A stretch of 64,000 nucleotides of DNA from positions 1,426,001-1,490,000 of the forward strand of contig NZ_BNJI01000002.1 in NCBI RefSeq assembly GCF_016587415.1, read 5' to 3'. Below the pieces are notes generated by a model. That model worked only from the letters and a program-made list of their open reading frames with translations. It had not been told where the DNA came from and did no database searches. Below, piece by piece: positions 26,615-35,132 of this stretch. The DNA is from Ktedonobacter sp. SOSP1-85. GTDB lineage: Bacteria > Chloroflexota > Ktedonobacteria > Ktedonobacterales > Ktedonobacteraceae. Numbering within the stretch: the stretch's first letter is position 1; every line of letters starts with the position of its first letter. The translations under genes and the position numbers were made by a program.

Positions 26615-27130
26615 ATGCTCTCTATACAAGAGTTAGTTGAGAAGATTCGTATAACCCCTGATTGCTTTGTTGCTACCCCATGTGGCTTGCCACAAATTTC
26701 CAAAGAGCATCAATGTCCCGATGATGTACGTGAATTTTATGAAATTTGTGGAGGCGTCTCTCTCTTTGTGAATGCAGAAGTATATCGTGTGTCTATTGTG
26801 CCTCCAGCAGAAGTAATTTTGGCTAATCCTGTTATTGTCGGCTCTAGAAATTATTCCGAGGAAGCACTAAAAGATATATCATGGAGTTGGTATACTATCG
26901 CCAAAGATGATAACAACGAGTATTTAACAATTGATTTTAGTAAGCAACGATTGGGCCGCTGCTATAACAGTTTCTTCGATGTTCATGCAGTAGCGGGCTC
27001 ATGCCCTATTATCGCTCGGTCATTCACAGAGTTACTCAATTATCTTTATGAGGGCCAGGGGGATGATCCATATTGGGAGTTGCCTGATTTTGTGTCGTTG
27101 GGGGATGCTTATGACAACGTTCAAAATTGA
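26615..27130 (+). CDS. SMI1/KNR4 (SUKH) family protein
   Basis: A 171-residue SUKH-fold protein: CPDDVREFYEICGGVSLF is the hallmark region, followed by YRVSIVPPAEVILANP and IARSFTELLNYLYEG near the end. SUKH proteins commonly serve as immunity proteins to polymorphic toxins in bacteria. No toxin is adjacent, only the truncated secreted gene on the opposite strand. gaagggag lies upstream of the ATG. Lower GC than the flanks suggests separate acquisition. Confidence 0.82.
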   Translation: MLSIQELVEKIRITPDCFVATPCGLPQISKEHQCPDDVREFYEICGGVSLFVNAEVYRVSIVPPAEVILANPVIVGSRNYSEEALKDISWSWYTIAKDDNNEYLTIDFSKQRLGRCYNSFFDVHAVAGSCPIIARSFTELLNYLYEGQGDDPYWELPDFVSLGDAYDNVQN

Positions 27131-27167
27131 CACTCATCTGCATACATATAGGATAAGTGTCAATTTT
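27123..27167 (+). terminator. hairpin at the SUKH gene end
   Basis: aaaattgacact (27123-27134) and agtgtcaatttt (27156-27167) form a 12-bp stem with a 21-nt loop that begins at the stop codon. The right arm itself ends in tttt on the plus strand, as intrinsic terminators do. Confidence 0.6.
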
Positions 27168-27246
27168 AGGAAGGTTTAACACAAGAAGGTCGTTTCACAT
27201 TGTGAAAATGCCCTTGAGTGAGAACTGAGACGATTGCAACTCCCAC

Positions 27247-28011
27247 TTAAGGGGACATTGAAGTGCATAGTTGACGAAATCGATACCCAACACCAGTGAT
27301 GGTTTCAAGATAGGTAGGGCACCTGGGATCATCTTCCAGTTTAAGGCGTAGGGTATGCAGGTAGACGCGAATGTAATCTACTTCCTCATGATACCCTTGA
27401 CCCCAGACAGCGTGGAGCAATGACTGATGGGAGAGCACCTTGCCTCCATCGCGCATGAGGGTGAGCAGCAAGGTGCATTCGATGGGTGTCAGACGAAGCA
27501 CCTGCTCATGAACAACGACACATCGCTCTGTGCATAATAAGCGAATCTGCTGATCCTCGCTTTCAAGCACAGAGCAAGGACCAGCCCGCCTTGAGGCATC
27601 ACAAGAGGACGCGAGAGACGCTCGATACCGCCTGGCATGCCCGTGTAAGCGGGCATGCAGTTCCTGTTTGCCGCAGGAAAAGAAGACATAGTCGTCAGCG
27701 CCAGCATCAAGCATCCGGACGATGTGTGCTTCCTCTGTCGTCTCGGAATAGATCACCAACGGTGTATGCGGCGTTACCTGACGAATCTGTTGAACATCAC
27801 GTGGACATGTACAGCAAGCAAGCCAGACGTCGTGTTGCATCACCCGCACGGTCATGGTGGATGTGCTACTTCCCAGATGCATTAGGTGCGTGACCCTGAA
27901 ATGGCCTCCTCGCAGCCGTGGACGCAGCATGCGCGCTTCTTCCTGCGTCCCCAGCAGGAGGATGTGAGGAGGGTGTGGTTGCACCGTCTCTACGGAATAT
28001 TGTGCGTTCAT
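27247..28011 (-). CDS. OmpR-type regulator with a degenerate receiver domain
   Basis: A 254-residue protein from ATG 28011 (aaagaggct ahead of it). The N-terminal receiver-like domain (about 17-130; HILLLGTQEEARML, DAGADDYVFFSCGKQE) lacks the acidic pair and the phospho-accepting Asp: that strand reads HDVWLACCTCP. The C-terminal winged helix is standard PhoB/OmpR type (LRLTPIECTLLLTLMRDGGK, HEEVDYIRVYLHTLRLKLED, ITGVGYRF). It should bind DNA without phosphorylation control. It is the last gene of a six-gene minus-strand cluster. Confidence 0.88.
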   Translation of the reverse strand: MNAQYSVETVQPHPPHILLLGTQEEARMLRPRLRGGHFRVTHLMHLGSSTSTMTVRVMQHDVWLACCTCPRDVQQIRQVTPHTPLVIYSETTEEAHIVRMLDAGADDYVFFSCGKQELHARLHGHARRYRASLASSCDASRRAGPCSVLESEDQQIRLLCTERCVVVHEQVLRLTPIECTLLLTLMRDGGKVLSHQSLLHAVWGQGYHEEVDYIRVYLHTLRLKLEDDPRCPTYLETITGVGYRFRQLCTSMSP

Positions 28012-28112
28012 AGCCTCTTTTTCGTTCCTTTCTTTGATGAGGCATGGTCTCGGGAGCGAGATGAGCAAGCGGAAAACGCCTGTGCACACGATGTGAAGAG
28101 CAATGCATCGGC

Positions 28113-28694
28113 TCAGGATGCTCTCGCCTGCCAGGTCGTCAGTTTGCGCCTATAGAGGATCTGGATGACGCGCTCGACCTCCTCAAGCGGTAACCGCAGT
28201 ACATGGGCAATGTCCTCAAGGGTCCGTTGCCCATTACTGAGCAAAAAGACATGACGAACACGGACCGGAAGTGAGGTGAGAGACACTTGCTCGACGGGCA
28301 CCGCATGGAGGGGAACGCGCACGGGAGCTTCCGTGTGGTTGCTGGAGATTATCGCCGATACAGGCGTTGTTTCTGCTTCAGAATTGTGCTGTTGGGGGCG
28401 AACAATCTGCCAGGAAAGTACGCCGAGAGTGTGGAGCACCTGCAAGGCTTCACCTTGTTGCAGAAGTCCTCGCCCACTTGTACGGAGAGAAAGCTGGCAA
28501 CGTGTGATCCTTCCCTGTTCAAAGGAGAGCTCAGCGACCATGTTCTGTCCTTCAGAGAGAGTGGCAACAGGCGCTAAAGGCGGAACACTGGCAGAGAGTG
28601 AGAGACTTGCTTGCGTCGCGTGCATCTGCTCATATAAGGCAACGAGGGGTAGGTGAAAGACGTGTGCTGTGTGTGTCGGATGGATGTGCTGCAT
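28113..28694 (-). CDS. winged-helix-like protein of unknown function
   Basis: A 193-residue protein from ATG 28694 (aaggagagg upstream). The N-terminal half has a small beta region (MVAELSFEQGRITRCQLSL) and the C-terminal 55 residues (HVFLLSNGQRTLEDIAHVLR with LPLEEVERVIQILYRRKL) look like a winged helix found in Chloroflexota regulatory proteins. It lies 41 bp after the second methyltransferase and 101 bp before the response regulator, so it is probably co-transcribed. No catalytic motif. Confidence 0.55.
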   Translation of the reverse strand: MQHIHPTHTAHVFHLPLVALYEQMHATQASLSLSASVPPLAPVATLSEGQNMVAELSFEQGRITRCQLSLRTSGRGLLQQGEALQVLHTLGVLSWQIVRPQQHNSEAETTPVSAIISSNHTEAPVRVPLHAVPVEQVSLTSLPVRVRHVFLLSNGQRTLEDIAHVLRLPLEEVERVIQILYRRKLTTWQARAS

Positions 28695-28735
28695 ATGAAT
28701 CCTCTCCTTGTGATATGACTTGTTCTTTGTGCTGA

Positions 28736-29932
28736 TCAGTCTTCTCTGTTGTCGGCCTCTTCGCTTGGCACCTGTTCGTGTTGTTGGGCTTCTTCCTGCA
28801 TGGTGAGAAGGGAGCATGGCTGCAAGCGTATGTGCGAGGATAGTTGCCCTCTATGCATACTTGCGATCGGTCGCGAGAGGCGTCCCGATGGCTTGTAACC
28901 TCGGATGATGCAGAGGTGCCAGTACCCACGAAAGGTCGTCTCAAGCAACTCCAATTGCATCTCGTGATAGGCCCGTTGGTAGTCCTCAAGAGAAAGAGGC
29001 GCAGTGTGGTGAGTGCAGAGAGGTGCAACGAGCTGAAAAAAGTCATCGGCCTGGTCGCGGAGCGTGCCATGAAAGGGCGTCCCGGCAGAAAAGTCGAGCA
29101 GGCTCTCCTGCTGCTCAACTGCGATAAAGCCTGTCTTTGCAAGGCGGGTAGGGAGGTGTTCAGGTTGAAAGGCGCGGACGGTTCGTGCTCCTGGGATAGA
29201 CGGACGTGACGCGTTGCGTCGCAATTCCAGGGAGTGTCTGTAGGCGGCGCACAGGGCGCCTGCGGCAGCGCTGGTACTTTCTCCTCGTCCACATTCAAGC
29301 AGGTGGAGGACTCCTCCTGGCCGAAGGAGCCGAAAGCACTCTTCAAGAAGAAGCGGCCAGAGATGCTCAGGAAGGCTCGCATAGATGAAACTGCCATGGA
29401 TCAGATTCAGACTCTCCGCCGGGAAGGGAAGAGGTAGGGAGAGTGGGCACACCTGGACATGCATGTTGTGGCATCTCTGGACGGCGGCAAAGAAAGTGGC
29501 TTGCCTGGCATACATCTGCTGTGACGTGATGCCAATGACGTGTGTGTCTGGCTTCAAGGACGCAACCTGTCGTAGCCACTCACCATGAGGGTCAATGCTG
29601 AGTTCCAGGATCCGTGCCATGGGGACGCTTTCGTGGTGTTCGGGAAGTGGCGCGTGAAAATGCTGCAAGAGCATGCGCGCCTGCTGGGTGCGCCGCCGCC
29701 ATTCAAGGGGATGCACTGGCGATACCAACACCTCCTCGTCAACCACCAAGGGGTCGGAGGGAGTGTAGAAGGGGTAGAGTGTTCCCTCTGACGCCAGAGG
29801 GGACGGGTATCCCATGTCCTCGTGGAATAGCGGGACGAGGGTGCGGGATACCCTGGAGGGAGTCAGGGGCTCGTTCTTGTCCAAGTAGTGCAGGCCTTGT
29901 CCCGATTGCTTACGTAAGAGCTGTGATGTCAT
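28736..29932 (-). CDS. methyltransferase-like protein with a degenerate SAM motif
   Basis: A 398-residue protein with a class I methyltransferase core. Motif I reads ARILELSIDPHGEWL rather than the glycine-rich loop, while the later block CFRLLRPGGVLHLLECGRGE is well kept. The C-terminal part (LLDFSAGTPFHGTLRDQADD) matches the upstream gene (ILDFSAGTLYQASMRTNAES), so the two are paralogues. Its ATG overlaps the stop of that gene (4 bp). The lost SAM loop suggests a regulatory or structural partner (inference). Confidence 0.72.
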   Translation of the reverse strand: MTSQLLRKQSGQGLHYLDKNEPLTPSRVSRTLVPLFHEDMGYPSPLASEGTLYPFYTPSDPLVVDEEVLVSPVHPLEWRRRTQQARMLLQHFHAPLPEHHESVPMARILELSIDPHGEWLRQVASLKPDTHVIGITSQQMYARQATFFAAVQRCHNMHVQVCPLSLPLPFPAESLNLIHGSFIYASLPEHLWPLLLEECFRLLRPGGVLHLLECGRGESTSAAAGALCAAYRHSLELRRNASRPSIPGARTVRAFQPEHLPTRLAKTGFIAVEQQESLLDFSAGTPFHGTLRDQADDFFQLVAPLCTHHTAPLSLEDYQRAYHEMQLELLETTFRGYWHLCIIRGYKPSGRLSRPIASMHRGQLSSHIRLQPCSLLTMQEEAQQHEQVPSEEADNRED

Positions 29933-30867
29933 TGTGCGCCTCCTGCTGGTTTAGAGGCATGCACACGAGAGAGGGTCCAGAACCCCTTGAAGGTGGGGGC
30001 GCTCATTTCGGCGCGCATCTGCTCGAAGAGGTCCTCGAACCTCGCCGGGGTGAGGTCGGTGGTCTGATAGAAGCGCGGGGCAAGCTGGTAAAAGAATGAC
30101 TCGGCATTGGTGCGCATACTGGCTTGATAGAGGGTGCCCGCCGAGAAGTCGAGGATGATCCGTTGTTCTTTCATGGCACAGTACCCGATGTCGTGCAGGA
30201 GTTCGAAGAGGGACGTGTGTTGCAACAGTATGCTGGTAAGGTCTGAGCCCTCCTGGCTTTCTTTGTGCTGAGAGAGGAGGGTCTGTGCCCGCGCAGCAAG
30301 GGCCTGCTCATAGTAATGGGTCAGCGTTTCACAGGCCGGGCTATTGGAGAAGGCGGCGATACATTCCGTGAGGCGAAGCAGTCCTCCGGGCCGTAACACA
30401 CGGAAGCACTCCCGGAGCAGCTGGGGCCAGCCCGCGTCTGTGAGGAAGGTGCGTAAGAAGCGACCATTGATGAGCGTGAAGAAGTTGGCAGGGCAGCAGA
30501 GCTCCCTGGCAAAGTCCATCTGGAGAAATTGGACCCGTGTCTGGGCCTGCATCTGGCAAAAGGTCGTGGCTTGCCGGACGTAAGGGGCAAGAGCCGAGAC
30601 GCCAAAGACCAGGCAGAAGGGATCGTCAAAGGCCACATCACAGGCCCATGTCCCTCCTGGCCCACACCCCAGATCCAGGATGAGGTGAGGTGAGGTGGAC
30701 GTCGTGAAGGCCATCTTTTCCAGTTCGGGTAAGGGTTCCTTGAGAGCTGAGGTGAACATATGATACTGCGTGATCACGCGAGCTTGCTCGGCGGAGGCCA
30801 GTGGATCAAGCAGCAGGGGACCATGTGTGCTGATTTCTGCGTAAATACGGTTGGAGGCGTGAAACAT
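29929..30867 (-). CDS. class I SAM-dependent methyltransferase
   Basis: A 312-residue enzyme from ATG 30867 (ggaagggaaag ahead). It has motif I HLILDLGCGPGGTWA, an acidic strand-2 equivalent, the post-motif block ECFRVLRPGGLLRLTECIAA and the C-terminal LDFSAGTLYQASM domain shared with the next gene. The substrate is unknown; the fold is of the UbiE/small-molecule type and no DNA-methylase NPPY motif is present. The stop overlaps the next start, so the pair is translationally coupled and may form a heteromer. Confidence 0.82.
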   Translation of the reverse strand: MFHASNRIYAEISTHGPLLLDPLASAEQARVITQYHMFTSALKEPLPELEKMAFTTSTSPHLILDLGCGPGGTWACDVAFDDPFCLVFGVSALAPYVRQATTFCQMQAQTRVQFLQMDFARELCCPANFFTLINGRFLRTFLTDAGWPQLLRECFRVLRPGGLLRLTECIAAFSNSPACETLTHYYEQALAARAQTLLSQHKESQEGSDLTSILLQHTSLFELLHDIGYCAMKEQRIILDFSAGTLYQASMRTNAESFFYQLAPRFYQTTDLTPARFEDLFEQMRAEMSAPTFKGFWTLSRVHASKPAGGAQ

Positions 30868-30930
30868 CTTTCCCTTCCTCTTCTTCTCTACTGTCAACCT
30901 GACAAAGTGACAAGCATATCTCTCTTTGCA

Positions 30931-31836
30931 TCAATCGTGTTGGTACTGCGTATAGTCATGCTCTGCCCACGTTTCTTCGCGAAGGGTGTCTGAGAGGGGA
31001 GCAGAGCCATTCTTCTTGTGTGGTGATTGCGCTTCCTCTGGTGCTCCATCAGGCTGATCACGTTGCTTGAGAGGCGCACCATAGTACTGTGCCTTATGTG
31101 CTTGCAGGCGGGCGATGAGGCGGTCTTTGCCGTCGGTGGCGTGCTCCCAGTTGTGGGCAAACCAGGCGGCCAGGTGTTCCAGGAGCAGGAGGGTAGGGAG
31201 CCGGGCAGCGAGCAGACGCTGCTCCTGAGAACATCGCAACAGGAGAGTGCGTTCCTCTCGCTCTAGGAGTCCTCGGAGGCGCTTGAACGAGATGTTCTCG
31301 TGGGTGAGGTGGGCGCGATGTACGATGTTGAGTTCGGCGTTGGAGAAGAGCCCTGCTCGGGTGAGATCGGATGAGCCGACGATGGCAGTCTGTGGTGCGA
31401 TGCGCGCGCTATCTTGGTCGGCGTAGAAGAGAAAGCATCGGGCATGAAGGCGGGCGTGCTCGGCAAGGCGGACCTTCACATGTTCTTGCTGCAAGAAGGC
31501 GATCAGAGCTTCGATCTGCGTGAGTTGTTTCTCCTGAGGGGCTTTGGAGCGCTGATTGCCTGACTGATGGGAAGTGAGTGTGACGTGCATGTCCTCTAGA
31601 GGCTCATCCTCAATGGTGGTGAGGGTCTCAGGATGAAGGAGGAGGCGAAGGTTTCCTACCTGTTGGAGCCCTTCACGTAGAAGTGTCCATCCTTCAGGGG
31701 TGAGACGTGTCGTACAGATATCAAGGGCTTGCCCCGTGTGGTGAGCCAGAAGATGGTGTAAGGCCTCGTTGAGTGTGGCATGTTGGTTGTCAAGCAGCAG
31801 TGGGCGCGCTATGCTGGGCGGCTGGATGGTGTTCAT
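30931..31836 (-). CDS. phospholipase-D-like domain protein
   Basis: A 301-residue protein with a single PLD-type half site: LHARCFLFYADQD (His-x-Arg in place of His-x-Lys) followed by IVGSSDLTRAGLFSNAELN (Gly-Ser, later Asn and Glu), as in the PLD modules attached to some helicases and nucleases. The N-terminal 110 residues show no motif and the C-terminus is hydrophilic. With Arg for Lys, activity is uncertain. It lies 63 bp upstream of the methyltransferase gene in the same cluster. Confidence 0.75.
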   Translation of the reverse strand: MNTIQPPSIARPLLLDNQHATLNEALHHLLAHHTGQALDICTTRLTPEGWTLLREGLQQVGNLRLLLHPETLTTIEDEPLEDMHVTLTSHQSGNQRSKAPQEKQLTQIEALIAFLQQEHVKVRLAEHARLHARCFLFYADQDSARIAPQTAIVGSSDLTRAGLFSNAELNIVHRAHLTHENISFKRLRGLLEREERTLLLRCSQEQRLLAARLPTLLLLEHLAAWFAHNWEHATDGKDRLIARLQAHKAQYYGAPLKQRDQPDGAPEEAQSPHKKNGSAPLSDTLREETWAEHDYTQYQHD

Positions 31837-31881
31837 GGTGAAAGTAGGTCATCCTTTCCACATTGATGGTTGTCACTTTGG

Positions 31882-32379
31882 TCAAAATGGGTAGGGGAGT
31901 GCTTCTGTGCACACCAGTTCATCAGGGCAAATACCTGGCACACGCAGAGGCCCAATCTGAAAGCCGTTTGGGCACGGGGTGAAGGTGTGATTGGAAAGAT
32001 GGGGATGTTGGGCAAGCCAGGTTTGAGCACGAAACTGTGCTTCTAGCTCGTCACGGGCATAGACGAAATGGTAGGCATCGGTGCCTCCTCCTTCCCATCC
32101 TTCCTGCTGTTGTGCTGAGGCGGAGGTCCGGAGAAGCCAGAGGGTCAGATATTCTTCCCAGAGCACTATATCGACGTTCTCCAGGATCAGTGTGAGCCTG
32201 GTGTGGTTGGAGAGCGCCTGAATGATCTTTTCCGTATCCTGGCGATGGATGGGGCGCTGAAGTAATGCCTGATAGACAATACTGGTTTCTACTCTTGCGG
32301 CTCGCGCAAGATCGGACACGTCGAAGGGGAAGAGGGTTCGTATCTGTTCCAGTGTTGGCTTTGTCTTTCTGTCGTGCAT
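31882..32379 (-). CDS. HTH-domain protein, first gene of the cluster
   Basis: A 165-residue protein with an N-terminal helix-turn-helix (FDVSDLARAARVETSIVYQA, then LLQRPIHRQDTEKIIQALS) and an uncharacterised C-terminal half. The ATG at 32379 follows tcaggaa. It begins the minus-strand run to 27247 (gaps of 45, 63, -4, 41 and 101 bp). Its promoter and first 15 or so codons are duplicated at 44009-44305. Probably the regulator of the cluster. Confidence 0.65.
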   Translation of the reverse strand: MHDRKTKPTLEQIRTLFPFDVSDLARAARVETSIVYQALLQRPIHRQDTEKIIQALSNHTRLTLILENVDIVLWEEYLTLWLLRTSASAQQQEGWEGGGTDAYHFVYARDELEAQFRAQTWLAQHPHLSNHTFTPCPNGFQIGPLRVPGICPDELVCTEALPYPF

Positions 32380-32632
32380 TTCCTGATATCCAATCTTGAA
32401 TGCATTTTCTGTTCTAACATAGTAAGTGCAGATATGATGTTCTAAGGGGAATTCCTTTGGTATTCTTCAAGCAGCCGTGTGACTTCACTTTTATTGGTTT
32501 TGTTCACATATCCCTCAATGAGATCATCAGTCCAGAAACGTTGAGCCGCTTTCTCTGGGTGGACAAGCATGCCTAGTGCTATGACACAGGACTCACTCTA
32601 TCACAGAGACAGTAGCCATTAATACAGGTGAG
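32337..32632. repeat. 300-bp duplicated segment, copy 1
   Basis: This segment and 44009-44305 are the same sequence in the same orientation with scattered differences. It spans the first codons of the HTH gene, its promoter region and a small upstream reading frame. The second copy abuts the IS607 element, so an IS-linked duplication or recombination is likely. Confidence 0.9.
32442..32570 (-). CDS. possible 42-residue protein or gene remnant
   Basis: The frame MLVHPEKAAQRFWTDDLIEG, then YVNKTNKSEVTRLLEEYQRN reads as real protein and lies 60 bp upstream of the HTH gene on the same strand. Upstream codons (ESCVIALG) are also coding-like before a stop, so it may be the tail of a lost gene. In the duplicate at 44.1 kb an extra base breaks the frame, so it is not conserved there. 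Confidence 0.4.
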   Translation of the reverse strand: MLVHPEKAAQRFWTDDLIEGYVNKTNKSEVTRLLEEYQRNSP

Positions 32633-32734
32633 AGACATACTGAAATTTGAGGTGCGTTTTTCGAATTGCATGGGGATAGCATCTTTTGTATACTCTTGGT
32701 AAGAAAACGTACCAGAGAAGGATAGGCATGCACG

Positions 32735-33064
32735 ATGGAAAGTGTTGATTGGGCACGTTTCGGACTTCTCTCTCCAGTCGAGATGGGAACGGACGGATTC
32801 CCGCGCCCTGGCAGAACTGCACGCTGGTATCGAGAACAAAAAAAGCATACTGATGCGACCTGGACACAGAAGCGCCTGGCACAGGAGTTAGGTCTGACGG
32901 AACGGGCGGTGTGTTACCTGGAGAGCCACGATGTTGGACTCGACTCGATTTCTCTTCGTCGCAGACTGGCACTGTTGTTTAACATCCCCCCATTCTCTTC
33001 GGGCTGGCTTCCATTGAAGATGAAACAGATCCTGGACAGACCGCCAGGTTACATCGTAAGATGA
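32735..33064 (+). CDS. small XRE-like HTH protein
   Basis: A 109-residue protein with a helix-turn-helix of the XRE kind (TQKRLAQELGLTERAVCYLE) followed by RRRLALLFNIPP. The same block, SQKGLARALSMTEKAIRDME then RRRVLALLLDIPP, opens the next gene, so the two share a duplicated domain. The stop overlaps the next start (ATGA at 33061). gaaggat lies upstream of the ATG. Confidence 0.75.
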   Translation: MESVDWARFGLLSPVEMGTDGFPRPGRTARWYREQKKHTDATWTQKRLAQELGLTERAVCYLESHDVGLDSISLRRRLALLFNIPPFSSGWLPLKMKQILDRPPGYIVR

Positions 33065-34290
33065 AGCAAAAAGAACACCCCTTGCGCAGCCAAAAAGGAC
33101 TTGCACGAGCGCTCAGCATGACAGAGAAAGCCATACGAGACATGGAAAAAAGGAATATCGGGCTAGACTCCATTGCGCGCCGCCGCGTGCTGGCTTTGTT
33201 GCTCGATATTCCACCAGTCGCATTAGGCATTGTCACCCTTGAGGAAATTCTGCTCCAACAGTACCAGGATGTATCGATCACGCCACATGCTGGAGAAACA
33301 AGAGAAAAAGATGCAACTTTCGATCTGGCAGTCTACACAGATCGTCTCAAAACCCTCTGGAATCGCAACCATACAGGCACTGCGCAAGACCGCCTGACCC
33401 AGATTGCCGCTGCTATGGCAGATCTCACGACTGAGTTACCCTACGTTAGTGGAGACGATGAGAAAGAGGTACGGGCAGTACTGTGTCGCTATCACCATCT
33501 TTATGCACATATCTTGCGCGATCAGGGTCAATATGATGCGTCAATCGTAGAATTAGAAAAAGCAGCTATTTTAGCTGAAAGGGCTGGCCGTCCTCATCTG
33601 CTCGCGGTGACGCTGCTTCGGATTGGTAGTGTGCTCCGCGATAGAGGAACGGTATTCGAAGCTCAAGCAAAAATGGAGGCTGCAAGAGAGAATATCACAG
33701 GTGAGAATCAAAAAAGAAGACAAGCGAATACTGATTATCTGGCAGCCATTGACTGTTATGCCAGGATACGCAATCTTGAGCGGCTTCCCGAAGCGTTACA
33801 CGGCGTGGTGTTATTCGATGAGGGATACGCAAAGGCGCACCTGACACAAGGAAATCGGGAGGCAAAACGAACTGCGCTGGCTCACCTCAAGGCTGGTGGG
33901 AAAATAATAGCAGAGACAAGAGATATCCTTGAGGAGGAGTTCTCAATTAGAATCACCGAGCGAACCTATCGTAATACAAAAGTAGCCGCAATGCTGGAAG
34001 CAGGTTGGCCCCGCGAAGCCCTCCAGGAACTTACGGATCTGATGGATCTTCCAGAAGAAAGGGACATGACACGGCAAAATGCCTATACTGATTATCTTTG
34101 GGCGCAAGCCTACGCTAATCTGAGATTGATTGATGCCGCAGCTACTCCAGCACAAGATGCGTTAGTCAGAATGAAGCAAATAAAGTCTCGTATCCACATC
34201 ATGCGCATTGCCGGATTACAAGGACAACTGAGCCAGCTCGATAGCAAAAACATCGAGGTCATTCGATTAGGGGTGATGGTTTATTCATAA
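33061..34290 (+). CDS. HTH-TPR regulator
   Basis: A 409-residue protein with an N-terminal XRE-like HTH (about 1-55) and then helical repeats of TPR type (about 85-400; HLYAHILRDQGQYDASIVEL, LLRIGSVLRDRGTVFEAQAK). This architecture is common for peptide- or partner-sensing regulators of Chloroflexota and Actinobacteria. Translationally coupled to the 109-residue HTH gene, and 12 bp before a Nudix gene, which it may control. Confidence 0.8.
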   Translation: MKQKEHPLRSQKGLARALSMTEKAIRDMEKRNIGLDSIARRRVLALLLDIPPVALGIVTLEEILLQQYQDVSITPHAGETREKDATFDLAVYTDRLKTLWNRNHTGTAQDRLTQIAAAMADLTTELPYVSGDDEKEVRAVLCRYHHLYAHILRDQGQYDASIVELEKAAILAERAGRPHLLAVTLLRIGSVLRDRGTVFEAQAKMEAARENITGENQKRRQANTDYLAAIDCYARIRNLERLPEALHGVVLFDEGYAKAHLTQGNREAKRTALAHLKAGGKIIAETRDILEEEFSIRITERTYRNTKVAAMLEAGWPREALQELTDLMDLPEERDMTRQNAYTDYLWAQAYANLRLIDAAATPAQDALVRMKQIKSRIHIMRIAGLQGQLSQLDSKNIEVIRLGVMVYS

Positions 34291-34302
34291 AGGGAGAGGA
34301 CA

Positions 34303-34845
34303 ATGTATCGCCAACCTGTGAGAGAGTATCCAAATCATCAGTATGTGACGGGAGAGCAACAAAAACCAGGAACGTTCCTGCCGGACTCAACCTACGCAGC
34401 AGCATTGGATGCGCTTGTAATTTGTTGCGCTGATGCTGCTCTCTTGCATCAAGGGATGTGGTTGATTGCCAAGCGAGCATGGGAACCCCATCCCGACTGG
34501 TGGGTTATAGGAGGACGGATGCGCAAAGGTGAACGTATTGAGCAGGCATTACGGCGGAATTTGCGACGAGAATTGCACCTTGATATTCCTGAAGACCGTC
34601 TCCGAAATATTATTGGCTACTATAGTCAGATCTGGGATACAAGAGCATGGGAGCCAACAACGAACGGATGCCATATGTTCTCAATCACAACAGCTGTCAA
34701 CCTGACTGATGAAGAAAAAGCGAGTGTTCAGCTTAATGAGGAGTATGCCGATTCTCAATGGGTCAATCCTCTACACGTGATAGAGAATGCTGACCACTTT
34801 CATCCATGCCTTATTCAAATAGCACGGGATATCATCTCAAAATAA
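34303..34845 (+). CDS. Nudix hydrolase-like protein
   Basis: A 180-residue Nudix-fold protein. The Nudix box reads GGRMRKGERIEQALRRNLRR with EL following; compared with GX5EX7REUXEEXGU the Arg-Glu pair is Arg-Asn and one metal-binding Glu is changed, while the first and last Glu remain. The strand WWVIGG and C-terminal EEYADSQWVNPLHV are usual. Activity on nucleoside diphosphate derivatives is possible but may be weakened. Third gene of the HTH operon; agggagagg precedes the ATG. The 34846-35132 gap shows no gene. Confidence 0.8.
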   Translation: MYRQPVREYPNHQYVTGEQQKPGTFLPDSTYAAALDALVICCADAALLHQGMWLIAKRAWEPHPDWWVIGGRMRKGERIEQALRRNLRRELHLDIPEDRLRNIIGYYSQIWDTRAWEPTTNGCHMFSITTAVNLTDEEKASVQLNEEYADSQWVNPLHVIENADHFHPCLIQIARDIISK

Positions 34846-35132
34846 CAGGATCTTCCCACGAGACGCTCATGTAGGACTCGCTAGAAGAAGCATATTTCTG
34901 GAAATGTGTTTTGGATGCTTGCATGCTCACCATAGGCTGTTTTTGCTCAAGAGAAAGGATAGACGCTGGCGCTAGCGCTTCATTCGCATCGTCGCGTTTT
35001 GGTCTTATCGCCTCATGCGGAGTTCAGTCCGACGCCATTTTTGGCTTGCTATATCAGTCCAGTCACTTTTGAACAACAGAAGAGGAAATCTTCATCTTGA
35101 AGACCTCCACGAAGGTGAGCTAACGTCATCGG

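Noticed and set aside
28736..30867. Methyltransferase pair as a restriction-modification system
   Set aside because: No NPPY/DPPY DNA-methylase motif and no endonuclease fold were seen; the enzymes look like small-molecule-type methyltransferases.
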